Positions 14,124 to 21,831 of a stretch of 22,654 bases of DNA are shown in pieces. Every line of letters begins with the position of its first letter. The stretch's first letter is position 1. A program made the position numbers and the translations under genes. This stretch comes from Streptomyces sp. NRRL B-1347 (lineage in GTDB: Bacteria > Actinomycetota > Actinomycetes > Streptomycetales > Streptomycetaceae): positions 1 through 22,654 of the forward strand of contig NZ_JOJM01000093.1 in NCBI RefSeq assembly GCF_000720325.1. Reading direction: 5' to 3'. Under the pieces are notes generated by a model. It searched no databases. It saw only the letters and a program-made list of their open reading frames with translations, and was not told the origin of the DNA.

Positions 14124-15709
14124 CGGGGCCCGCCTTCCGGGCCCGTCGCCGGGCGCAGCGGCAGGCGCAGGGTGAAGACGGCGCCCCGCCCTTCGGGGCG
14201 GTTCGCCGCCTCGATGGTGCCGCCGTGCAGCCGCGCGTTCTCCAGGGCGATGGCCGTGCCGAGGCCGCTGCCCTCGGAGCGGGTGCGGGCCGCGTCGGCC
14301 TTGTAGAAGCGGTCGAAGACGTGGGCGACGACGTCCGGGGCGAGCCCCGGCCCGTGGTCGGTGACGGTGACCGCGGCGAGGCCCGCCCCGGTGGTGAGGC
14401 GGACGGTCACGGGCGGGGCGCCGTGCCGCAGCGCGTTCCCGACGAGGTTCGCGAGGGTCACGTCGATCCTCCGTACGTCGATCAAGGCGGGGGCGGAGTC
14501 GGGGAGTTCGAGGGTCACGCGGCCGGTCCAGGCGCGCAGGTCGAGCGACGAGCGGACGGTGGCGGCGAGGTCCGCCTCCGTCAGGTGCAGCCGGGCGACG
14601 CCCGCGTCGAAGCGGGACATCTCCATCAGGTCGTCGACCAGGCGGGTCAGCTTCGCCGTCTCGGCGCTGACGGTGCGGGCCGCGTGCGCGGCGTCGGGCG
14701 GGAGCCGGTCGGCGTCCTCGTCGAGGACGGTCGCCACCATCGTCATGGCGGCGAGCGGGGTGCGCAGCTCATGGGAGACGTCGGCGACGAACCGCCGGGC
14801 CTTCGCCTCCTGCTCCCGGGCCTTCGCTTCCTGCTCCCGCGCTTTCGCCTCCTGGTCGCGCAGTTCGGCGACGGTGGTCTGGAGGGCGTCGGCCGTGGTG
14901 TTGAAGTCGCGCGCCAGGTCGGCGAGTTCGTCGCGGCCGCGGGGTTCGACGCGGGTGCCGAGGTCGCCCTCGGCGAGGCGGCGCGTGGCCCGGCCGAGCT
15001 CCCGCACCGGGCGGAGCACCGTACGGGCGGCGAGCAGCGCGAGCACGGCGGTGAGGACGAGGACGGGCAGCAGTCCGTCGCGCACCGAGGTCAGCAGGGC
15101 GGCGATGTCCCGCTCCTCGGCGCGCAGCGGCGTGACGGCGAAGACCTCCAGGCGTGAGGGGCGGCCGCCCTCGTAGGTGACGGGCGTGCCGACCACCAGG
15201 TACGGCTCGCCGTCGCGCGTGACCCGCTGGAAGCTCATCCGGCCGGAGACGCGGACGTCGGCCCGCAGGTCCGTCGTGATGCGGGGGTCGTCCGGCGATC
15301 CTTCCGACGCCGCCTTGAGGTTCTCGTAGCGGGCCACGACCAGGGGCGCCCCGGTGAGCCCGGAGGACACCGAGCGCGTGAGCGCGGACAGCGAGCGCAG
15401 GTCGGGCGGCACGTCGACGTCGGGCGCGAGCGCGGCGACGCGGGTGCGCAGGTCCTCCTGCGCGGCTTCCTGGGTGCGGCTCAGGACGGCCGTGCGGGCG
15501 TCGCGGTAGGCGAGGGCGGTGGCGGTGCCGGTGCCGATGAGGGCGACGAGGACGAAGGTGACGACGAGGCGGGTGCGCAGGCCGCGTGGACCTCGCAGCC
15601 CCCGCAGCCCCCTCAGCCTCCGCGGGCCGCGCGGGCCCCGTGGCTCGTGCGGGCCCCGTGGCTCGTGCGCTTCGCGTGGCCTTTCGGCGCGGCGGCCGGG
15701 TCGCCTCAC
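14120..15709 (-). CDS. HAMP-containing sensor histidine kinase (AfsQ2/CseC-like)
   Basis: This is a 529-residue membrane sensor kinase. Residues 1-45 are an Arg/Gly/Pro-rich cytoplasmic tail. TM1 is about 48-67, the extracellular sensor about 68-211, TM2 about 213-230 and HAMP about 231-283. A heptad-repeat coiled coil at 285-305 follows, then the H-box VSHELRTPL with phospho-accepting His313. The N-box is NLVGNALRH (421-429), the G1 box DHGPG (451-455) and the G2 box GSGLG (480-484), so the enzyme should be active. The GTG at 15709 forms GTGA with the response-regulator stop, making this a coupled start. The longer open frame to 15952 overlaps the regulator and is low-complexity shadow. The regulator's resemblance to AfsQ1 and the operon order suggest an AfsQ2-type kinase for envelope or nutrient signals; the ligand is unknown. 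Confidence 0.92.
   Translation of the reverse strand: MRRPGRRAERPREAHEPRGPHEPRGPRGPRRLRGLRGLRGPRGLRTRLVVTFVLVALIGTGTATALAYRDARTAVLSRTQEAAQEDLRTRVAALAPDVDVPPDLRSLSALTRSVSSGLTGAPLVVARYENLKAASEGSPDDPRITTDLRADVRVSGRMSFQRVTRDGEPYLVVGTPVTYEGGRPSRLEVFAVTPLRAEERDIAALLTSVRDGLLPVLVLTAVLALLAARTVLRPVRELGRATRRLAEGDLGTRVEPRGRDELADLARDFNTTADALQTTVAELRDQEAKAREQEAKAREQEAKARRFVADVSHELRTPLAAMTMVATVLDEDADRLPPDAAHAARTVSAETAKLTRLVDDLMEMSRFDAGVARLHLTEADLAATVRSSLDLRAWTGRVTLELPDSAPALIDVRRIDVTLANLVGNALRHGAPPVTVRLTTGAGLAAVTVTDHGPGLAPDVVAHVFDRFYKADAARTRSEGSGLGTAIALENARLHGGTIEAANRPEGRGAVFTLRLPLRPATGPEGGPR
14795..14862 (-). repeat. Three 21-bp tandem repeats encoding kinase heptads
   Basis: Three consecutive 21-bp units occur (in one phase 14800-14820, 14821-14841 and 14842-14862). 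They encode DQEAKAR, EQEAKAR and EQEAKAR (kinase residues 285-305). Units 1 and 2 differ at two bases. One unit equals one coiled-coil heptad, so gain or loss would lengthen the signalling helix without breaking its phase. Confidence 0.85.
15632..15667 (-). repeat. Two identical 18-bp tandem units in the kinase N-terminal tail
   Basis: The 18-base unit CGGGCCCCGTGGCTCGTG occurs at 15632-15649 and again, identically, at 15650-15667. It encodes the His-Glu-Pro-Arg-Gly-Pro repeat. The adjoining region (about 15570-15631) is further Arg-Gly-Pro/Leu low complexity. Confidence 0.8.
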
Positions 15710-16395
15710 AGCGGGCCGAACCGGTAGCCGAAGCCGCGGACCGTCTGCACGTACCGCGGCCGGGACGCCACGTCCTCGATCTTCGCGCGCAGCCGGCCGA
15801 CGGCGGCGTCCACGATCCGGGAGTCCCCGAGGAAGTCGTGGTCCCACACGCTGCGCAGCAGCTGCTCGCGGCTGAAGACCTGGCCGGGCGACGCGGAGAG
15901 CTCCAGGAGGAGGCGGAGTTCGGTGGGCGGCAGCGCGAGGGGCGTGCCGCACTTGGTGACGGTCAGGCCCGCGCGGTCGACGACCAGGCCCGCGTACGTG
16001 TCCCGGGCGGCGACCGGCGTCGCGCGGCGCAGGGCCGCGCGGATGCGGGCCTCCAGGACGGGCGCGGTGACGGGCTTGACCACGTAGTCGTCGGCGCCCG
16101 CCTCCAGGCCCCTGACGACGTCCGTGTCGTCACCGCGCGCGGTCAGCATGATCACGGGGAGCGTCGAGCGGGACGTACCGGAGCGCACGCGGCGGCACAC
16201 CTCGAAGCCGTCGAGCCCGGGGAGCATCAGGTCGAGCACGGCGATGTCGACCGCCTCGCCCCCGGGTCCTTCGAGCATCGCGAGGGCGGCCTCGCCGGTG
16301 GCGGCGACGGACACCTCGTAGCCGTGGCGGCGCAGCACCAGCTCCATCCCGTCGCGTACGGAGGCGTCGTCCTCGATCAGCAGCACATGCGGCAT
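15706..16395 (-). CDS. OmpR-family response regulator (AfsQ1-like)
   Basis: This is a 229-residue two-domain response regulator. The receiver domain (1-125) has the acidic pair Asp9/Asp10, phospho-acceptor Asp55 in VLDLMLPG, Thr85 and Lys107. The C-terminal OmpR/PhoB winged helix (about 130-227) includes PTELRLLLEL and the recognition-helix region DSRIVDAAVGRLRAKIED, ending TVRGFGYRF. The DNA-binding domain closely resembles Streptomyces AfsQ1 as I remember it (GADDYVVKPV, TVTK.G, W.HD.LGDSR.VDA). I therefore place it in the AfsQ1 subgroup without claiming orthology: AfsQ1 lies next to a sigma-factor gene, which is absent here. The start at 16395 places the receiver at the N-terminus. A CATAAT box 7 bases upstream hints at a leaderless message. 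It is divergent from the exporter operon, its likely target. Confidence 0.93.
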   Translation of the reverse strand: MPHVLLIEDDASVRDGMELVLRRHGYEVSVAATGEAALAMLEGPGGEAVDIAVLDLMLPGLDGFEVCRRVRSGTSRSTLPVIMLTARGDDTDVVRGLEAGADDYVVKPVTAPVLEARIRAALRRATPVAARDTYAGLVVDRAGLTVTKCGTPLALPPTELRLLLELSASPGQVFSREQLLRSVWDHDFLGDSRIVDAAVGRLRAKIEDVASRPRYVQTVRGFGYRFGPL

Positions 16396-16529
16396 GCGCT
16401 CGATTATGTGCGAGGGCCCGGCCGTTCCGAGCTGGTCAGAGGGGTCGGACGGGGTCCGTCCGCACATTGTTACGTGCTCATCATGTGGCCATGGAGGGAC
16501 CATCATGTGGCCGCCCGACGGTGAGGCGC
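16396..16529. promoter_or_regulatory. Divergent control region between the two-component and exporter operons
   Basis: This 134-bp gap holds three signals. The 12-bp direct repeat CATCATGTGGCC occurs at 16479-16490 and 16501-16512. Its 22-bp period puts both copies on the same DNA face, as OmpR-family dimers prefer. A 6-bp inverted repeat GGACGG/CCGTCC lies at 16447-16461. The box CATAAT (minus strand, 16403-16408) lies 7 bases before the regulator ATG, without a good -35. A single GTTAC (16469-16473) matches only half of the AfsQ1 consensus. This is the expected binding region for the response regulator. Confidence 0.5.
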
Positions 16530-17210
16530 ATGACCACCACCTCATGCGGGACGCCGGTCTCCGGCGCGCCCCGGCTCCGGCTCGTCGCGCTCGTCGCGGC
16601 TCCCCTGCTCGCGCTCGCCGTCGGCTGCGGCTCCGGCTCCGGCTCCGACTCCAGTTCCGGTGACGGCGGCGGCAAGGACGATCAGGTCGCCTCCGTGCCC
16701 GAGGCCTCCGGCAAGAAGGACGAGGCCGGGGGCGGCGGCGCCGAGAAGTCCGCGGGCGACAGGACGGGCAAGAGCGCCTTCTTCGACGCGCAGATGACGT
16801 ACGTCCGCTGCATGCGCACCAAGGCGGGCCTCAAGGACTACCCCGACCCCAAGCTCAGCGGCCACCTCGACTTCGGCAAGATCGAGAAGCTCGTCGACCC
16901 GAACGGCGGCGGCGAGGAGTACAAGGGCGGCAAGAACGGCGTCTGCGCCGAAGAGCTGCGCGCGGCGATGAACAAGGAGCCCAAGCGCGACCAGCAGCAG
17001 GACTACGAGTCGATGCTCGCGCACGCCAAGTGCATGCGGGACGAGGGCGTCTCGCAGTTCCGCAACCCGACGATGACCGACGGCAACGCGCAGCCCGGCG
17101 GCGAGCCCGACCCCACGTCACCGAAGCTCGACACGGAGTCCCCCGCGTACAAGCAGGCGCGGGAGGCCTGCGCGACCAAGCTGCTCGACGGCCTGGACGG
17201 CATGCAGTGA
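16530..17210 (+). CDS. Lipoprotein with duplicated Cys-Met-Arg motif
   Basis: This 226-residue lipoprotein has a signal peptide ending in AVGC (Cys33 lipidated) and a low-complexity Gly/Ser/Lys linker to about residue 80. Two related halves follow. Half A (about 86-145) has [17 protein letters not shown] and a later NGVCAEEL. Half B (about 160-220) has [16 protein letters not shown] and a later REACATKLL. Each half thus has a Cys pair (94/139 and 168/214), suggesting one disulfide per half. I recognise this as a kind of actinobacterial lipoprotein often encoded before peptidoglycan-binding adaptor and MacB-like ABC genes; its role is unknown. GAGG lies 3 bases before the ATG at 16530. Upstream in-frame starts would place non-signal sequence before the signal peptide. 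It couples to the next gene by a GTGA overlap. Confidence 0.85.
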   Translation: MTTTSCGTPVSGAPRLRLVALVAAPLLALAVGCGSGSGSDSSSGDGGGKDDQVASVPEASGKKDEAGGGGAEKSAGDRTGKSAFFDAQMTYVRCMRTKAGLKDYPDPKLSGHLDFGKIEKLVDPNGGGEEYKGGKNGVCAEELRAAMNKEPKRDQQQDYESMLAHAKCMRDEGVSQFRNPTMTDGNAQPGGEPDPTSPKLDTESPAYKQAREACATKLLDGLDGMQ

Positions 17211-18277
17211 GACGCCGTACGGGCTGGACGGTGGCCGTCGGCGCGGCGGCGGCCGGGGCCGTGGCGGCGGGGGCGCTCGCGTTCGGCGGCGGGGCGCGGG
17301 ACGGCGCCAGGGACGAGGGCGCCGCGCCGCCCGCGACCGCCGAGGTCGTCCGCACGGACCTGGTGCTCAGCAAGACGGTGGACGGCAAGGTCGACTTCGC
17401 CGGGCGCAGGCCCGTGAAGCCCGCGGTGGAGGGCACGGTGACCGTGACCGCGCGCGAGGGCGCGACGGTGCGGCAGGGCCAGGCCCTGTACGAGCTGGAC
17501 GACAAGCCGGTGACCCTGCTGTACGGCCCGGTGCCGGTGTTCCGCGGGATGAAGAAGGGCGACCGGGGCACGGACGTCCTCCAACTGGAGCGCAACCTGC
17601 GCGACTTGGGGTACGGCGCCGGTCTCTACGTCGACGTGCGGTACGACGCCGCGACCGCGGCCGCCGTCAAGCGGTGGCAGAAGTCCCTCAACCGCACGCC
17701 GACCGGGCGGGTCGGCAAGGGCGAAGTGGTGTTCCAGGGCGGCCCGGTCAAGGTGGTCGAGGCGGACGCCGCGCTCGGCGACCAGGTCGGCCCCGACGCC
17801 CCCGTGCTCACCGCCGCGTCGCCGACGCCCGTGGTGCGGGCCGACCTCGACCAGGGCGACGGCTCGCTGGCCGCGCGCGGCACCAAGGCGGAGATCCGCC
17901 TCGCCGACGGCAAGAAGGTGCGAGGGAAGGTGACGGGGACCGTGCGCCCCGAGGGCTCCGACGACGAGCCGGGCGGCGACGGCATCACCGTCGAGATCGC
18001 CCTCGACGGCAGCGCCGCCGCGCTGTCCGGCCGGGCGGCGCGGGCGACCGCCAGCGTGACCTTCGTCAGCGAGAGCAGGCGCGCCGTCCTCGCCGTGCCG
18101 GTCGAGGCGCTCGTCGCCCTGCGCGGCGAGGACGGCGGCTACGGCCTCCAGCTCGTCCCCGCGTCGGGACCGACCCGCATGGTGCGCGTCGACACCGGCA
18201 TGACGGCCGACGGCCGCATCGAGGTACGCGGCGCCGGGCTGCGCGAGGGCGCACGGGTGGGGGTGGCGGCCCAGTGA
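17207..18277 (+). CDS. Peptidoglycan-binding membrane-fusion (adaptor) protein
   Basis: This 356-residue protein has an uncleaved or signal-anchor membrane helix at about 7-27. A short biotinyl/lipoyl-like beta segment ([24 protein letters not shown], 74-98) is followed by a peptidoglycan-binding type 1 domain at about 116-165 ([17 protein letters not shown], then [10 protein letters not shown]). The beta-barrel and membrane-proximal domains of a MacA/HlyD-like adaptor complete it. It would connect an ABC exporter in the membrane with the cell wall. The GTG at 17207 overlaps the preceding stop as GTGA, and the same overlap links it to the ATPase gene. The export substrate is unknown. Confidence 0.88.
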   Translation: MRRRTGWTVAVGAAAAGAVAAGALAFGGGARDGARDEGAAPPATAEVVRTDLVLSKTVDGKVDFAGRRPVKPAVEGTVTVTAREGATVRQGQALYELDDKPVTLLYGPVPVFRGMKKGDRGTDVLQLERNLRDLGYGAGLYVDVRYDAATAAAVKRWQKSLNRTPTGRVGKGEVVFQGGPVKVVEADAALGDQVGPDAPVLTAASPTPVVRADLDQGDGSLAARGTKAEIRLADGKKVRGKVTGTVRPEGSDDEPGGDGITVEIALDGSAAALSGRAARATASVTFVSESRRAVLAVPVEALVALRGEDGGYGLQLVPASGPTRMVRVDTGMTADGRIEVRGAGLREGARVGVAAQ

Positions 18278-18987
18278 ACGGGCCCAGTCCCTGGGCGAAC
18301 GCCGCGCCGCAGGCGGCCGCCGTGCCCGGTGCCGTGGTGGAGTTGCGGCGTGCCACCAAGGTCTACCCCGGTGGTGTCACCGCGCTGCGTGAGGTTGATC
18401 TCACCGTCCGCGACGGGGAGTTGCTCGCCATCGTCGGGCCCTCCGGGTCCGGGAAGTCCACCGCCCTGAACCTCATCGGCACCCTCGACCGGCCCACCTC
18501 CGGGAGCGTGCGGGTGGCGGGGCACGACGTGGGGGCGCTGTCCGACGCGCAGGTCGCGGCGTTGCGGGCCCGGCACATCGGGTTCGTCTTCCAGCACTTC
18601 CACCTCTCCCCCGGGCGCGGCGCCGTCGACAACGTCGCCGACGGGCTGCTGTACGCGGGCGTCCCCGCGCGGCAGCGGCGGGCGGCCGCGCGCGAGGCCC
18701 TGGAGCGGGTGCGCCTCGGGCACCGGCTCGACCACCGGCCCGGCGAGCTGTCCGGCGGCGAGAAGCAGCGCGTCGCGATCGCCCGCGCGCTCGTCGGCGC
18801 GCCCCGGCTGCTGCTCGCCGACGAGCCGACCGGCGCCCTGGACTCCGCGTCCGGGCAGGTCGTGATGGAGCTGCTGCGCGAGCTGAACGCGGCAGGCACC
18901 ACCGTGTGCGTCATCACGCACGACCACGACATCGCCGACTCGCTGCCGCGCCGCGTCCGCTTCCGCGACGGGGAGGTCGTCACGTGA
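18274..18987 (+). CDS. MacB/LolD-type ABC transporter ATP-binding protein
   Basis: This 237-residue ABC ATPase has a complete motif set: Walker [10 protein letters not shown] (55-63), Q-loop Gln107 in FVFQHFHL, signature [15 protein letters not shown] (159-173), Walker B LLLADEP (179-185), D-loop GALD and H-loop His216. It falls in the MacB/LolD/FtsE-like class whose partner permease has an FtsX-like domain. The usual Gln after LSGG is Glu, a common variant. The Pro/Ala-rich first 20 residues are an extension. The GTG start overlaps the adaptor stop, and the gene's own stop overlaps the permease start, both as GTGA. It powers the adjacent permease. Confidence 0.95.
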   Translation: MNGPSPWANAAPQAAAVPGAVVELRRATKVYPGGVTALREVDLTVRDGELLAIVGPSGSGKSTALNLIGTLDRPTSGSVRVAGHDVGALSDAQVAALRARHIGFVFQHFHLSPGRGAVDNVADGLLYAGVPARQRRAAAREALERVRLGHRLDHRPGELSGGEKQRVAIARALVGAPRLLLADEPTGALDSASGQVVMELLRELNAAGTTVCVITHDHDIADSLPRRVRFRDGEVVT

Positions 18988-20210
18988 GCGCCCACCGCGG
19001 GCCGGGCCGCCGCCCCGGAGCGGACCGGCTCAGGCCCGCGCGGCTCTCCCCCGCCGACGTGCTGCGCGTCGGCTCCGTCGGCCTGCGGGCCCGGCGCGCC
19101 CGCGTCGTGCTCTCCTCGCTCGGCATCGCCATCGGCATCGCCACGATGGTGGCCGTCGTCGGCCTGTCCACGTCCAGCCGCGCCGACCTGATGCAGCGCC
19201 TCGATCGGCTCGGCACCAATCTGCTGACCGCGGAGGCGGGCAAGGACGCGAGCGGCCGGGAGGTGCGGCTGCCGAAGAGCGCCGTCGCCATGGTGGAGCG
19301 CATCGGCCCGGTGCGGCAGGCCACCGCGACCGCCGACGTCAACGCGCCCATCCGCCGCAGCGCCGCCGTACCGGAGGAGCGGACGGCCGGAGTCACCGCG
19401 CAGGCGGCCCGCACGGACCTGCTCTCCGCCCTCAACACCCGGGTGGCGAAGGGCGCGTGGCTGGACCGGGGCCGGGAGCGGCTGCCCGTGACCGTGCTCG
19501 GCCGCGTCGCCGCCGAGCGGCTCGGCATCACCGCGCCCGGCGAGAAGATCATGATGGGGGACCGGTACTTCGTGGTCGTCGGGATCCTCGCGCCGGTGGA
19601 GCTGGTGCCGACGCTCGACCGGGTCGCCCTGGTCGGATTCCCGGCCGCGGAAAGGTACTTCGGCTTCGACGGCCACCCCACCACGGTCTTCGAGCGCTCC
19701 ACGGACGCCTCCGTGGAGGACGTGCGCGCGGTGCTCGCCCGTACGGTGAACCCCGGCGACCAGGGCTCCGTGACCGTCTCGCGCCCCTCCGACGCGCTGG
19801 CCGCCAAGACCGCCACCGACAAGGGCCTGACCGCGCTGATGCTCGGGCTCGGCGCGGTCGCGCTGCTCGTCGGCGGGGTCGGCGTCGCCAACACCATGGT
19901 GATCTCGGTGCTCGAACGCCGCGCGGAGATCGGCCTGCGGCGCGCCATCGGCGCCACCCGGGGCGCCGTCCGGCTCCAGTTCCTGACCGAGTCGCTGCTG
20001 CTCTCGGCCATCGGCGGCGTCGCGGGCGCGGGCCTCGGCGTCCTCGCCACCTACGGCTTCGCCCTCGCCCAGGACTGGACCCCGGTCGTGCCGCCCTGGT
20101 CCCTCGCGGGCGGCCTGGCCGCGACCCTCGTCATCGGCGTGCTCGCGGGCCTCTACCCGGCCGCGCGGGCGGCGCGGCTGCATCCGACGGTTGCCCTGAA
20201 CGCCACGTGA
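18984..20210 (+). CDS. MacB-like ABC transporter permease (FtsX domain)
   Basis: This 408-residue permease has the MacB topology. One membrane helix at about 40-62 is followed by a large extracellular MacB-PCD-like domain (about 63-270). Three C-terminal helices lie in the FtsX domain, with the signature [20 protein letters not shown] and then [20 protein letters not shown]. The final [10 protein letters not shown] is a typical end for the family. The GTG start overlaps the ATPase stop as GTGA. MacB-type complexes work by mechanotransmission and do not pump through a membrane channel; they move peptides, antibiotics or lipoproteins across the envelope. The adaptor and lipoprotein upstream complete the unit. 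Confidence 0.94.
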   Translation: MSAHRGPGRRPGADRLRPARLSPADVLRVGSVGLRARRARVVLSSLGIAIGIATMVAVVGLSTSSRADLMQRLDRLGTNLLTAEAGKDASGREVRLPKSAVAMVERIGPVRQATATADVNAPIRRSAAVPEERTAGVTAQAARTDLLSALNTRVAKGAWLDRGRERLPVTVLGRVAAERLGITAPGEKIMMGDRYFVVVGILAPVELVPTLDRVALVGFPAAERYFGFDGHPTTVFERSTDASVEDVRAVLARTVNPGDQGSVTVSRPSDALAAKTATDKGLTALMLGLGAVALLVGGVGVANTMVISVLERRAEIGLRRAIGATRGAVRLQFLTESLLLSAIGGVAGAGLGVLATYGFALAQDWTPVVPPWSLAGGLAATLVIGVLAGLYPAARAARLHPTVALNAT

Positions 20211-20234
20211 CATCCGCCGCGAGCGCGGTACCCA
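20207..20234 (+). promoter_or_regulatory. Possible promoter of the decarboxylase gene
   Basis: GTGACA (20207-20212) and TACCCA (20229-20234) are 16 bases apart, and the -10 box ends 6 bases before the ATG at 20241. This would give a leaderless message, and no Shine-Dalgarno sequence exists here. The -10 box lacks its final T, so the call is tentative. Confidence 0.35.
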
Positions 20235-20240
20235 TCCCGT

Positions 20241-21713
20241 ATGGAGCCCATCGACCACACCACGGCCCCGGTCCTGGAAGCCCTCGACGCCTATCACGAC
20301 CGGGGCCGGCTCGCCTTCACGCCGCCCGGACACAAGCAGGCCCGCGGCGCCGATCCACAGGCGCGGCGGGTCCTGGGGGACGCCGTGTTCCGGTCCGACG
20401 TGCTCGCCGTCGGCGGTCTCGACGACCGGCGCGCGAGCGGGCACGTGCTGAGCCGGGCCGAACGCCTCATGGCCGACGCCGTGCACGCCGACCACACGTA
20501 CTTCACCACCTGCGGCAGCTCCCTGTCGGTCAAGGCCGCCATGCTGACGGTGGCCCACCCCGGCGACCGGCTCCTGATCGGCAGGGACGCGCACAAGTCC
20601 GTGGTCGCCGGGCTCATCCTGTGCGGCATCGACCCGGTGTGGGTGGAGCCGCAGTGGGACGCGGAGCTGTCCCTCGCGCACCCGCCGTCCGTGGCCGCGT
20701 ACGCGCGGGCCCTCGACCGGCACCCGGACGCGCGCGGCGCGCTCGTCACCAGCCCCACCCCGTACGGCAGCTGCGCCGATCTGCGGGCGCTCGCCGAGCT
20801 GTGCCACGCGCGCGGCCTGCCGCTCGTCGTCGACGAGGCGTGGGGCGCGCACCTGCCCTTCCACGAGGACCTGCCGTCGTGGGCGATGGACGCGGGCGCC
20901 GACATCTGCGTCACCAGCATCCACAAGATGGGCAGCGGTCTGGAGCAGGGCTCCGTCTTCCACCTCGGGGGCGACCGCGTCGACCCCGCCGAACTGGCCT
21001 CGCGCGCCGACCTGCTCGGCACCACGAGCCCCTCCGTCCTCATCTACGCGGGCCTCGACGCCTGGCGCCGCCAGATGGTGCTGCGCGGCCACGAGCTGAT
21101 GTCCGGCGCGCTGCGGCTCGCCGCCGAGGTGCACGAGGAGATCGAGCTGATCCCCGGCCTGCACGTGAACGGCCGCGCCGACCTCACCGGGCCGGGCATC
21201 GCCGCCGACCTCGACCCGCTGCACACGATCATCGACGTCTCCGCGCTCGGTACGACGGGCTACCGCGCCGCCGACTGGCTGCGCGAGCACCACGCCGTCA
21301 CCGTGCACATCAACGACCACCGCCGCATCGGCGCGCAGCTCACCCACGCCGACTCGCACGAGACCACCGAGCCGCTCCTCGACGCCCTGCGGGACCTCTC
21401 CGCCCACCGCGCCGAACTGGCCGACGCGCCCCACGTCGACGTCCCGGCCCCCGCCGAGCTGCGCATGGAGCAGGTCCGGCTGCCGCGCGACGCGTACTTC
21501 GGCGAGGTGGAGGCGGTGCCGGTCGACCGGGCCGCGGGCCGCGTGGCCGCCGAGATGGCGACGCCCTACCCGCCCGGCATCCCGGCCGTGCTCCCCGGCG
21601 AACGCCTCACCGAACCGGTCCTCGCGTACCTGCGCAGCGGCCTGGCGGCGGGCATGTACGTCCCCGACACCGCCGACCGCACCCTCGAGACGATCCGCGT
21701 CCTCAAGGAATGA
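20241..21713 (+). CDS. Short-form Orn/Lys/Arg decarboxylase family PLP enzyme
   Basis: This 490-residue fold-type I PLP enzyme is close in length to Bacillus-type short arginine/lysine decarboxylases. It lacks the N-terminal receiver-like wing domain of the inducible enterobacterial enzymes. The N-terminal signature FTPPGHKQ, the cofactor-pocket segment TTCGSSLSVKAA, the HKS at 118-120, Asp198 in VVDEAWGAH, and the Schiff-base Lys229 in SIHKMGSGLEQGS are all present. A C-terminal domain with YPPGIP follows. The reaction would be decarboxylation of a basic amino acid to a polyamine precursor; Arg, Lys or Orn cannot be chosen by eye. It starts 30 bases after the permease stop with no ribosome binding site, so it may be read through from the exporter operon or have its own leaderless promoter. 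Confidence 0.9.
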   Translation: MEPIDHTTAPVLEALDAYHDRGRLAFTPPGHKQARGADPQARRVLGDAVFRSDVLAVGGLDDRRASGHVLSRAERLMADAVHADHTYFTTCGSSLSVKAAMLTVAHPGDRLLIGRDAHKSVVAGLILCGIDPVWVEPQWDAELSLAHPPSVAAYARALDRHPDARGALVTSPTPYGSCADLRALAELCHARGLPLVVDEAWGAHLPFHEDLPSWAMDAGADICVTSIHKMGSGLEQGSVFHLGGDRVDPAELASRADLLGTTSPSVLIYAGLDAWRRQMVLRGHELMSGALRLAAEVHEEIELIPGLHVNGRADLTGPGIAADLDPLHTIIDVSALGTTGYRAADWLREHHAVTVHINDHRRIGAQLTHADSHETTEPLLDALRDLSAHRAELADAPHVDVPAPAELRMEQVRLPRDAYFGEVEAVPVDRAAGRVAAEMATPYPPGIPAVLPGERLTEPVLAYLRSGLAAGMYVPDTADRTLETIRVLKE

Positions 21714-21734
21714 CGCGTCGCGGCCGTTTCGGCG

Positions 21735-21779
21735 AAGCGCTTAGCCTTGCCCGTACGGACATGTGTCCGACGTACGGAC
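21735..21779. promoter_or_regulatory. Palindrome-rich gap before the rhomboid-like gene
   Basis: The 118-bp gap contains AAGCGCTT (21735-21742) and CGTACGGAC twice in direct orientation (21752-21760 and 21771-21779, 19 bp apart). It also has the dyad CGGACA-TG-TGTCCG (21756-21769). A TAGCCT -10-like box is at 21742-21747, but no -35 box fits. The density of dyads suggests regulator binding. Confidence 0.4.
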
Positions 21780-21831
21780 CGGAGCGAAGTGCCTCGCGGC
21801 GCGACGCGGTGGAGAAGAGGACGGAAGGCCG

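Noticed and set aside
15710..15952. 81-residue N-terminal extension of the sensor kinase
   Set aside because: It lies wholly inside the response-regulator gene in another frame, and the GTG at 15709 gives the same GTGA coupling seen at the other junctions.
13605..16395. mtrA-mtrB-lpqB locus
   Set aside because: The order is similar, but the lipoprotein has 172 residues against roughly 600 for LpqB, and the regulator resembles AfsQ1 more than MtrA.
13605..16395. True afsQ1-afsQ2-sigQ or sigE-cseABC locus
   Set aside because: No sigma-factor gene is adjacent; the divergent neighbour is an exporter operon. I keep only the statement that the regulator is AfsQ1-like.
18363..21434. A 1023-codon open frame on the minus strand opposite the exporter and decarboxylase genes
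   Set aside because: It crosses three well-supported plus-strand genes, has no recognisable domain and has the composition of an antisense shadow.
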